This document shows, piece after piece, positions 1 through 10,225 of a stretch of DNA of 64,000 bases. The stretch is from Guyanagaster necrorhizus. Lineage: Eukaryota; Basidiomycota; Agaricomycetes; Agaricales; Physalacriaceae. How positions within the stretch are numbered: position 1 is the first letter of the stretch; each line of letters begins with the position of its first letter. Location: contig NW_025064883.1 of assembly GCF_019112545.1 (NCBI RefSeq), positions 2,339,802-2,403,801 on the forward strand, written 5' to 3'. Below the pieces are notes generated by a model, which was not told the origin of the DNA, made no database searches, and saw nothing but the letters and a program-made list of their open reading frames with translations. The translations under genes and the position numbers were made by a program.

Positions 1-2079
1 GATGCATCAGGCACAAGAAATCCCCTAACGCTGGATGATTTGACATCATTTAGTCGCCAGTTATTGAATATAGCGTTTACGCTGTATTGGCGGGATGATC
101 AGACAGGGTTGCAAAAAGAGATGGTGTCCCCGGACGTTCGGTGTACGTGGGAAGGCGCGAGGCAGAAGGTTACAAATTGCTTGTTAGCAATTCACTCCCG
201 GGAGTAAGTTGCTGACAGTCGATTCCCAATTTCTGTATGCTCAAGAAATTTCCCAGCTCTCGCAAACCTTTCGTTTCCCCTGAACATTGGCTTGTCAGTT
301 CTCAGATTGATATGAACGGCTTTATTGATGCTGCGATGTATGTTCACTTATTAGGGACCTAAAATATTGGTGCTCATTTTGTTCTAGATATGAAGAACAA
401 GCGCTCTCTGATGGCCCGGCCCCTACGAAGCGGCAAATGGCGCAAATGTCACCTCGACTGGGTGTCCTTAACAACATCCCTTTCGCTATTCCATTTGAAG
501 TACGGGTGTCGATCTTCCGCCACTTTGTGCTTAACGATTTGCGCAAGCATGGTGATGACTTGCACTCTTTGAGATACAACCGGACGATCGTCAGTATTCG
601 ACGAGACCACATTTCAGAAGATGGATTCGACAAGCTTGGAGACGCGGACTTGAAAGGCCACGTGCAAATCACATTCATAGATAAGTTTGGGGAAGCTGAG
701 TATGTTGATTTGTCAAGGTGATGTCGGAATCAGGCTAATGTCAACCCGAATGTAGGGCTGGTATTGATGGAGGAGGGGTGTTCAAGGAATTTTTTACGTC
801 CCTTTGCAAGGAGGTCTTTGACACAGACCGAGGGCTGTGGTTAGCCAACGACAACCACGAATTGTACCCAAACCCACATGGATACGCCAAAGAAGGTGAG
901 CTCAAACAGGTTATCATGTTTTGGGTTCACACAACCCATCTTCGTTCGCAGGTCACAGCCTCAGTTGGTATCGCTTTATTGGGAGGATATTGGGTAAAGC
1001 TATATATGAGGGTATCTTGGTAGACGTGGCATTTGCTGGGTTCTTCCTCGCAAAGGTAGGTGTTGATTCTGTCACGGAAGCCTTGAATGTTCATATATAT
1101 TGCAGTGGCTTGGAAGACAGAATCTTCTTGACGATCTTACATCTCTTGACCCCGAATTATACAGTGGACTTATGTTTCTCAAGCACTATACCGGCAACCC
1201 GGAAGACCTATCGCTCAACTTCACAGTTGCCATCGAGGGTGAATTTCTGCAATGGCGGTGGCAACGTTTGACTAACCATGTATTCAGAGTTTGGTGTGAC
1301 GAAGACTATTGATTTGGTCCCTAATGGTAGTACGATAGCTGTCACCAAAGAGAACCGACTGCAGTATATCTACCTAGTCTCGCATTATCGCCTCAGCAAA
1401 CAGATCAAACTCCAGAGTGAAGCCTTCTTTGAGGGTCTTTCTGAGACCATTGACCCCAAGTGGCTAAGGTAAGGCTTCCTTGCGCCTTTTGTTACGCTGG
1501 TCCTGATTCCCAAGTTTAGGATGTTTAACCAGCAAGAAGTCCAAATCTTAATTGGCGGTGTGAACTCTCCCATAGATCTGGAGGATCTCAGGGAAAATAC
1601 GAATTACGGCGGGCTTTATGATAACAACGAGCCCACGATCGTCGCTTTCTGGAAGGTGCGCTGTTATTTTTCTTCCGTGTTTCGAAATGTGCCGTTGACG
1701 TAGTGCGTGTAGGTCGTGGAAACGTTTGATCAAGATCAGCGGCGCGCCCTGTTGAGGTTCGTAACAAGCTGTAGCCGGCCTCCGTTACTGTGAGTCCTCC
1801 GCGTCTAGCCTTCCTAGGAATGTCCTTACAATCGGGCGGTTCGTAGGGGTTTCAAGGAGCTTGTGCCCAAGTTTGGTATCCGTGACTCTGGAAGTGATGA
1901 GCATCGTTTGCCTACGGCGAGTACGTGCTTCAATCTACTGAAGGTATGCCGTTTGCCTTTTGGTTATACACATGTCGGTGACCTTTGTGCAACAGCTACC
2001 GAGGTACCAGAGCGAGAAGGTGCTGAAAGACAAGCTCCTTCGGGCGATCACTTCCGGTGCCGGGTTCGATTTGTCATGA
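1..2079 (+). CDS. HUL5: HECT E3 ubiquitin ligase, HUL5/UBE3C type (5' end outside window)
   Basis: C-terminal part of a HECT ubiquitin ligase that conjugates ubiquitin to misfolded or proteasome-bound substrates. Exons by eye: 1-203, 257-337, 388-717, 756-895, 952-1055, 1106-1238, 1288-1468, 1520-1655, 1713-1789, 1847-1943, 1996-2079. The joined frame reads through the pre-HECT segment (MSPRLGVLNNIPFAIPFEVR), then RFIGRILGKAIYEG, EFGVTKTIDLVPNGS and IDPKWLRMFNQQEVQILIGG. The catalytic cysteine lies in LPTASTCFNLLKLP near 1928, split just after by the last intron. The order and spacing fit UBE3C/Hul5 better than other HECT families. Introns are 38-57 bases; the 38-base one (718-755) is unusually short. 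The upstream IQ/helical region is missing because the window starts inside the gene. I see no frameshift or stop, so the gene appears functional. Confidence 0.93.
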
Positions 2080-3349
2080 ATAAGCGAGAGACTAGGTGTG
2101 GCGCGTCTGAGCTTGCTGTAACGTTGAAGATCCATACGTGTTTAAAGGGCAAATTCTTGTACTGAAAATAGATTCCTTGTACTCTGGTCCTATCTCATCA
2201 CTCGGTGTGAGTTTTCAAGACCCGGTCTGCTGCTCATTCTAGGTGTCGATGTTGCGTTTGACATGGCTGGTCGGCGCAGTGATCAAAAAATCATCATTTG
2301 AGGTTGAACAGATACCGTAATGTTCTTGCTGAGTCCTCCGGTTCGTCCTTCAAAAACGTTTTGCCATCACATCTCAGTTCCTTACAGCGGAGGAAAACTT
2401 TGCGTGGACTTGAGAAATGAATTATTTTGCGGAATGAGCAAGTTTCGAACAGGTCTTTGTACAGTATGTCATTCTCACCGGTTTGAACACTCTGATGTGC
2501 ACAATACACCGATGATAGCTCTTGCCCAGGAGGCCCTGAGAATGACTCGACACCAGGGCGCCGACTAATGACTGGCCGTTGCAGGTGTACGACCTCAGTG
2601 AGCACCTGCAGCTAGACACTATCGCTTCAGCGCTTGAAAGTCGAAAACCGCTGATAGTCTGGCAGCCATTATTTTGCCAAAGAACATATCCATCGTTGTC
2701 CGATCAACAACACTAGTCGTCTTCTTGACGTTAGCGGAAAGGTTCCCAACAAACCTTCCATCGGCCAAGACAATGAAATGGCATGCTCTCGTTCCAGCCT
2801 GGAGCCATGTCGCAGTGGCTTTTCTGTGGTCTCTTTCAATCAGCGACGCCCTGAGGCCTCCTTCCACAGCCATTCTACTCTTATCAATGAGGAGCAGCCG
2901 GCCAGCATCGACCAAAGGTAAGCTCAAAGTTCAATCCCAACCCCGCGTACCGAGGGAAATCTTCCATCCCAAACATCCGTTCTTTCTGAGTCGACGACAC
3001 TTGTCGACCATATCCTGCGGTTTAGTTTCGAGCCGTTCGAGGGAGTCATTGATTGGCCCGCTCAGATCAATGAGGCTATGCGTATAGAGGACCATAATCC
3101 TCAGTCAGTATGATGTTTAGTTGTTCCCCCCGGGAGAACGCTCTTGAGAAAGATAAACGGGAAGGTGACGCGGTCATCGCCTGCGCCTGGGACATAGTAT
3201 GGCAAACGACACAACACCACCTTCCCATCACGTTCCAGTTCAGAAAACGTAGGGGAATCTTCCACTCGACCCGTCTAGCCTTGCGTAGGGCGAGATAGGT
3301 AGTGACAGCGTAACGCCAAATCTTTCGTTCATGTCATTAGACTGTAGTA
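2080..3349. other. No supported gene
   Basis: About 1.3 kb 3' of the HECT gene. Open frames on both strands are short. One plus-strand stretch near 2990-3110 (LVDHILRFSFEPFEGVIDW) faintly recalls the end of a fungal BTB domain, but I cannot find the rest of that domain. A minus-strand open frame at 2619-2927 may be the tail of the ATPase relic that follows. I would not call a gene here. Confidence 0.4.
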
Positions 3350-4370
3350 GTTACACTCGGAATGAGAATCCCACTTTACTGAGGTCGGCGTCATCACTTA
3401 CAACCCAAGAAGGATGGATATTTGGAACCGTGATACGTGCATGAAGGGCTTTGAGGATTGTGCTCGTAGAGAGAGATGAGTCTTTTATGGCTTCTCGAGA
3501 CGGCACATGCAGAAGAGAAATGAATAATATTGGGATGCCCTCGATATCCATCAAGGTTTCCCATACGCTTGTCGTTATTTCCGTGGTCGAGAATGGAGGA
3601 GGCTCTGTTATCCTCATGAGGATAAGTTTGGAAAGACGATGTGTAAACTCTTACTAAGACCATACCTTATCTGCATTGATAAGAAGTCACTGAGCCCCTG
3701 GCAATATTCCTTCGGAGTAATCGGGTCGAGGTTGATGACAGAAGGACAACCGCGGCAGTATCTCCAGGTATCGATAGCTGCCACGATGGCCGACCCAATG
3801 CCCAAGAAAGGTGCAAAAGACGACGTCAGAGCGCTATTGATTGAAGTCCTCAAAGCTGTCAAGGATCCCTTAGAAATAGGCCATACCCTTCTTCTTGTTT
3901 GGTCCTTGGAATATTCCTTCTATTTCATCAAGATGAAGAATAGGATTGTGGCGTCTGGTAGGGCTAATCGTGCCATCAAAAATTATTGTAGATCCGACAA
4001 GGAAAGGAGACTGGCAGGGGAAAACGGAGCAGACACAAAAGCCAGTAGAAACTCGCGCGATCTTGGGTATTGGCGTTGAAAGGGAGTAGAGCCCTTGAAT
4101 ATTTCGTATATGATTCGTAAATAAAGCGACCCCTCTGGACAAGCAGTCTCTTCGCTAATCAGGCTATCGCGGAACGACAATTGTATGTGTACTGAAAGCA
4201 CATGCTATTTTGAATGGATCGTCGTCGCCGATTTCGGTATCGTTATCGAAGAATTTGCGGATCGCCATCCTGCAGAAATCCGTTTTCTCTGTGCCTGGAC
4301 CGCTGCAAACTAGAGGAGCATAGTTCCTGCATCCGTTTTCTTTTCGTATGTTAAAGAAGGACTTCATGAA
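3350..4370 (-). pseudogene. Decayed P-loop ATPase relic (Crinkler-like/STAND-like architecture)
   Basis: Read on the minus strand, the blocks come in the order of a P-loop ATPase. First is a Walker A-like loop (CSGPGTEKTDFCR, near 4290) in which the usual Gly before Lys is Glu. Next is a Walker B-like strand (NPILHLDEIEGIF, near 3915-3955). Last is a segment resembling the sensor region (APFLGIGSAIVAAIDT, then SVINLDPITPKEYCQGL, near 3690-3800). The blocks lie in different frames. A 60-base intron (GTACAC to TCCAG) joins the first two, but the step from the Walker B block to the sensor block needs a frameshift. This order is seen in ATPase modules of Crinkler-like proteins that are expanded in Agaricomycetes, which is an inference from memory of the family. 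Most likely a pseudogene; an expressed gene with unusual introns is possible. Confidence 0.4.
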
Positions 4371-5694
4371 ACGTCTAAGTCTTTCGGCATTAGCACCGCT
4401 ATGATGTGTGGATCCTCTCGGATTGGGTAAATGGGATCAGGAACCTTCTTTCGTTCTGAGAGAGACAGAGGTCGGTGGTGAGGATGGTTTTCTAGTCCTA
4501 CGATTGTTTGCTTAGACCATGGCGGGACATGGTGCGTCTTCAATTACGACCAGGTCACCAATTGCGCATAGAAAGCTGCAGAATATCTCAATCTATTCAT
4601 GAGAATGGAGCCAGTATACCCTTCTTTTGATTTTCTAATGGAAATGTGGTGCTTTGCTGTTGATTCGCATCTGTTGAGGTCACCGACGTGTACGAGGATA
4701 GCGGATAGACGTTCACCGCAAGGGTTAGGGGTGGTAGCCATCGAGGCAGGGCCATGATGGTCGCCGAAGATGTCGTCCATGAATAGGTGAGAGTCATAGC
4801 TCTAAGCTTAATCGAGCGTGAGCCTCTCTACAGGTTTGTGTTGGTTTTCCTAGATAGCTGCTATATGGCTTGCTGATGTGTTTGTTTCTCACGTTTGTTG
4901 GTATTTGACTCGTAAAGCCGCTGCAGGTTGTCATGCTGAACTTGAAGCTCAGACCTCTGCGCTACCGTTCTCTCAGCTATCATTGTCAATACTACCCTCC
5001 CCTTGAGCTACCCCGACCAGGAGGGGTGCTCTATATAACCTGGTGCTCGCGTCATTGATCGATTTGCCAGCATTTGCTTTCTGACATGACTTGAAATGAC
5101 AAGAAGCCGCTATAGGAGCGCAAGAAATCTGTAACACTAACTTACAACCATTATCTTCGTCTTTAGAACAGTAGCCTCATTATCACTGCGTAGTCCCAAC
5201 AGGCTCTTAGTGTACCAGAAGATAAGCAGAACGCTCGATGTATCGAAGAAGGGTAAGCTTAATATACCACGAATGTCGTGTTAGTATCTCCATTGATACA
5301 CCCCTAGAAGGGCCGAGGGCGCGATAGACGATCCGTGACCGATTCTACTTATGTTGCATATTGCTTGCGAGTACGCTGCGAGATTCATTGAGAACGTCTG
5401 GTTCTGCCGACGTCAGCAATACCAATACAACTTTTCGGGGTACAATTCCAACAGCTTGGGACCAATGGGTATGGGTCTGCTATATATTTATCGCCCGGTT
5501 CCATCATACACTTCTAGAGACTCCCGATCCTGCATCAGTTCACGTTTTTCTTGTAGTGATACACAATCTGGAGAGAAAAGCAATGCTAGTGATAACTAAA
5601 AGGATCTGTCCAGGAAGCAAGTAGTTACAAACGGAGTTGAGCACATTACTGAGGGAAAAAATACACATTGCAGCATCTCCATCAATTTCATCCA
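4371..5694. other. Intergenic; no supported gene
   Basis: No open frame here has protein-like composition or a motif I recognise. There is a TATA-like TCTATATAAC near 5030. The last part lies immediately 3' of CAND1 and probably contains its 3' untranslated region. Confidence 0.5.
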
Positions 5695-8600
5695 TTACTG
5701 TCCTCCCAACTCCTTCAACTCAACACTGAATGACGAGTTCTTCTTCAATTCCTCGACAAGGTTATCAAACTTGGGAGAAACACCCGCTCCGATCTTGGTC
5801 AGAGCGCCGACAGCCCGTAACGCGCTTCTTTGCAGCTCCGCCGCGCGCTCGAGATCCTGCTTGACAGTGTCCTTGGTGACAGTTGCGCCCTTCATTGTCT
5901 TTTCGAGAGGTGGCGCAGCTTCGTCAAGCCTCTGCGACACAGCTGCAGGAGCTACCTGCGCGAGTCTGAAAAGCATCATGTGCGAAATGACCTTGATCTC
6001 ATCTGATTCGTCCGAGAGACCTGGGATGACTCGGCCCAGAAATTCATGGAGGTCGATCTTGGTAAGGCATGTGTCCAGCTATGCGAGAAATATGATTAAC
6101 TATACACGCATCATTGGCGGTAAGAAGCGTACCAAGGTATACATAGTCTCATACGCCGTTTTACGGGTCTCGAGACCATCATCGACTTTGTGCGTCCAAG
6201 GACCCATTTGCACTGTCCGAACGAGTTCTGGGTTAAGCATGGTCTCTTTGTAAAGACTAGACAGAAGGGCGGCCAAATGATCTCGGACAAGATGGGGTTT
6301 AGTACGAGCGGCCGAGTTGAGGGCAGACAAAGCTATACGTCTGACGGTCTAGGCAACGATTAACACTGATGAGAATTGGTAGGGGGGGCGTGCTTACTAG
6401 ATCTTGGTCTAACATAAGGGATAAGAAGTCGACCAAGTAAGGCGATAACAGCTCATCATAGCTAGCTGGCGAGTCTGCAAAGGTATAACGGATAGCAGAC
6501 ACGACTGTTGCACGGGTAGCAGGATTTTGGTCTTGAATCCGGGCCTGTCAACAAAGCGTCGACAAAAATCTTCATGACGCATATTAAAAAAAAATTCGCA
6601 CATGAAGCTGAGGCAAATATCTCGATGGATGGGTGATCGCCAATTTACCAAGACAGGCTGCTGCGACATTTCGCGTGGTCTCTTCGGAGTTCTCCGAGTT
6701 CTCGAATAGAGGCACCCATAGCAAGTCCGAGACGCCTTCTAGCTGACTTTGAGAACTATGTGTGACCACTTCTTTCAACGCATGAAGAGATAGCAGTCGC
6801 TTCTTCGGATCACTCTCGACCATCTTAATGACAGCCGGCAAGAACAGATGCAGGTTGCCAATGGCAATGTTGCCTGGAAGATCTTCTTTAGAGGACTCTC
6901 ACATTCATTGCATAGATGACTCACCAGCAGCGAAGGCCGCAGCCGCCCGAAGGTCCTCTTGATCAGAAGAGAAGAGCTCAATTGCATGGCTGAAAATTTC
7001 GCTTTGCGGCGACATGTCACTAACCAGAAGATTCGTTCGAAAAATGTAAACATAAAATAGAAGAGCGCACATAAACCGGCCGAGTTCTCCTACGATGAGC
7101 AAGCTCAAAACCACCAGAGATGGTTTTGCCTTGGAGGTTTGCTTACGACAGAAGTTTCAGTACACAAATGTCGCGGAAAAAAACACCGACCAACTTTCAA
7201 ATGTTTCGAATATTCGGCAATTACACCGGCAGCAATACCGTGTTGACTCTTGACAACTTGTGCCACACACTTGGCGACATTAGAAGGAGACGTCTCTGAT
7301 TTCGGCGCCTTCTCCACATTCAAGACCAGATTGGGCACGACATGGGCGGCAATCTGATTGTCAGCCTGCACCAATGTGGAATAGAAGTTCAGAAGTGAAT
7401 CAAGCGCCGCACCAGAAACCAATGGTGAATACGAGATAAGGTAGATCTCAGACAGAAGAGATTCTTCAATCTCTGGGAAAGACGTCGCAGGTGTGATCTG
7501 AAGCAGGATCGAAAGCGTGTTGAGCGCTTGCGACAGAAGGGAAATATCGGCAGTCGAGATATAGCTTTTAATTTGACTGATGAGAGAAGGTGCGAGACGT
7601 GGAGGTATGCCATCGGTGTAGCTGAAAAGTATGGCTTGTAATCCAGGAAACCCAAATTTGAATACGAGCACACCTTGTGATTAGAACATCCAAAGCTGTG
7701 AATAGTTCAGTCTTTCCTGACCGGCCACTCTTCCTTAGCAGGCCAATCAACCACTCTAGACAACCATTCACCCAGTTGTCACCAACGCGAACTTCTCTTG
7801 CTACCTTGATGATGACCTTGACGCCGCCCTCAGTCTTTCCCGTTGTCCGGCAAATGGCTTCCCATTCCTTCTGGTCCTTGCTCTGGACCACGGTCGTTGC
7901 GCAGATCCACAGATCAGCGATACAGTCTTCGGCACAAGCGCGAACCTCAGCGTCAGTGTCATGACTGCCCAGTCTTTTGACGGCTTCGTTGTGCAAAGGT
8001 TCTGTCCAATCGACATCTTTGACGGGTTTTAGAGAGTTGAGCAACGACGAAAACACGCGGAACGTTTCGGATGACACTCGGGGATGCCTTTCGCCTAAAA
8101 GCTTCAGAAGAATAGGCGTCAGTGACGACAGAGAACCAGAGAAGATGGCCGGGGAATGTGTCCCAAAAAACAAAGCAAGGAAAGACAAGCATGTGAGATG
8201 TAGGGTAGCTGTAGAGCTGGTGAGGGACTGTGAAAGGACCGATTTTGAAGTCGTTATGATAAGCGGCACTTGACTAGACAGAGAACCGGGTAGAACGTCA
8301 AGAAGGGAATGTAGAAGTCCGAATCCAGCTTGTAGAGTGGCGGCTGGTGTCTTGGGGGACTTGATCTGATTCAAGAGAGCTTTCGAAAGCGGCGGGACCT
8401 GGGCTTTCAGCAGAATGTACGGGCCCTCTTCTACATCCATGGTTTCCGCATCACGCTTGCGCTTCCCGCGAGCAGCGTTGTCTTCCTTGCTGAAGCCTCC
8501 ATAGACAGCGGTCTGGTTGAGAAGAATGGCATAAGTGGCCCAGACCTCAAGCTTGACGGTGTCTTCTCGGTCTCCAAACCGTGAAATTAGGACTGGAGAG

Positions 8601-10014
8601 ACATCTTTGTACATGGCGGTCAAAAGTTCGGGACGAGTGGTGATTAGAGCGGACAAGAGCTTGGTAGAGGACCGTCGAATCTTATACGACTGATCCTCAT
8701 CATCCTCGTATCTATGGCAATCAGCTAGGTGTCAAGATGTATGTGTTTAAAACTCACTCGTCACCAACATCTTCATCCTCATCATCCTCGTCGGGGTCAG
8801 CCATGTCCTCGTCATCATTGTCCTCGGCATAATTCGGGTCGTATTTGATGTACTGAGTGCCGATCTGAATGAAAGAGCTCAGATAAGGCGTTGCTTCGTT
8901 GGGACACCGCAAAACGATTGCTTCCAAAGCCTGATACGAATTATATTGGTTGTAATAAGTTACCTTTTCATGGGAAACTCACCTGCAAACAACCTTCCCG
9001 CAATTCGTCGTCATCCCTTTGCACTGCTTTCAAAATCCCGCCCACAATGTCGCCTAGTACGGGCGTTATTTGTAATGGGGAGTGCCGTGCCACAGCAGCG
9101 ACTAGCTGGACAGTCGTCTTTTGCTTCTCGATGTTAGCATTGGGAACGAGGTGAGGAAATACATTCGTCTGGAGCAGCTCTGTGAATAGTTGTGGTTGGG
9201 ATAGCGGGATGAATTGAGACAGTGTGATTATAGCCCGCTTGCGAACGACGGGACGCGTATGCACCAAGAGTGGCGCGATGACCCTTAGTGGCTGAGTATC
9301 GGCGGTAGCACTCGTCAGATGCGACGGGAACCTGACAATGAGAATGGAGAGAATCGACAAGGTTTCGACAAGTGCTTCGGAAGGCGTACTCTTCTGATAA
9401 AAGTATCAGCTACGCTTCAAAAGCAATAAAAAAACACACATTTTGTAACTGCCCTAACAGCTTAGGCGTCAGTTTGGCACAAGCTGTGACGGCGACCTTT
9501 CCATCGGACGGAAGTTCTGCAGTGATGGTCTTAAGGGCCAGCGCCGAGATATCTCTGAGTTCATCATCCTTGCCACCCGAGAACTCGATAAGCTGGTCGA
9601 CCACAATTTCTAGCTGGGGCTCCCGGATAATCTTGATCAGTTGGCCCAGACTGATACATTGTTAGGATATTCCCTCGTAAATTGTTGTTACACACCATTT
9701 CACGGCTTGATTCTTGACTTCGGAAATCTTGTCTTCAACAAGGGCAAGCACCTGATTGAGCACTTTGGTCTCCATCTGTTCATCTCCCGTGAAACTACTT
9801 GGATCTTGCCTGATTTCCGTCATGAGATCGTTGAGACCCATGAACCTGCATCCGAGATGAGAAAGGCGCAGCATATCTGAGCTATTGATTGACTGCTCAC
9901 CGGAAATCCTGGTCAGGCGACTGCATCTGCAGAACAAATGAACAAAGACAAATCTTCGGAGCAGGTAATACCAACCTTTTCGATAAGACTGTTCATAATG
10001 TATGTTTTCGTCAT
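5695..10014 (-). CDS. CAND1: CAND1/TIP120, cullin-associated NEDD8-dissociated protein
   Basis: All-HEAT-repeat protein that wraps unneddylated cullin-RBX1 and exchanges substrate receptors of cullin-RING ligases. Fourteen exons, complement: 5695-6078, 6133-6348, 6398-6544, 6602-6873, 6925-7019, 7077-7141, 7195-7621, 7674-8711, 8758-8930, 8983-9393, 9440-9650, 9696-9845, 9901-9926, 9976-10014. They add up to 3654 bases, or 1217 aa, close to the roughly 1230 aa of animal CAND1. The protein starts MTKTYIMNSLIEK and continues with FRFMGLNDLMTEI and DKISEVKNQAVKCLGQL, both typical of CAND1. An acidic stretch rich in Asp and Glu (8758-8930) matches the acidic loop of the family. It ends in ELKELGGQ. 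All joins keep frame. Exon 2 is a 26-base microexon. No defect seen. Confidence 0.96.
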
Positions 10015-10225
10015 TTTCGTAGCTTTTCAAAGGACAGGATAAGAAAGGATGGAGACAATTTGTAGGCAATCCGGAAGAGGGGGGAAGAGGAGGGAAGGCA
10101 CGTGGTCACATTGTCAGTCATTTAGGACGCGTTGCTTGGCGCTGCTTGTTCGGGTGCCCACGAAAAATTATCCAAAATTAAACAGGAAAATAGAAAAACA
10201 AAGAGGAACTTGTACAAGTGTTCTA
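10015..10225. other. Short intergenic segment between CAND1 start and a 3' end
   Basis: Upstream region of CA ND1 (minus strand), about 210 bases to the stop codon of the next minus-strand gene. It holds a purine-rich run near 10075-10095. No gene. Confidence 0.4.

Noticed and set aside
2674..3087. 137-codon plus-strand open frame
   Set aside because: It has low-complexity Ser/Leu composition and no motif, with an equally long frame on the other strand.
7677..8273. Plus-strand open frames through CAND1
   Set aside because: They are shadows of the minus-strand CAND1 exon 7674-8711.
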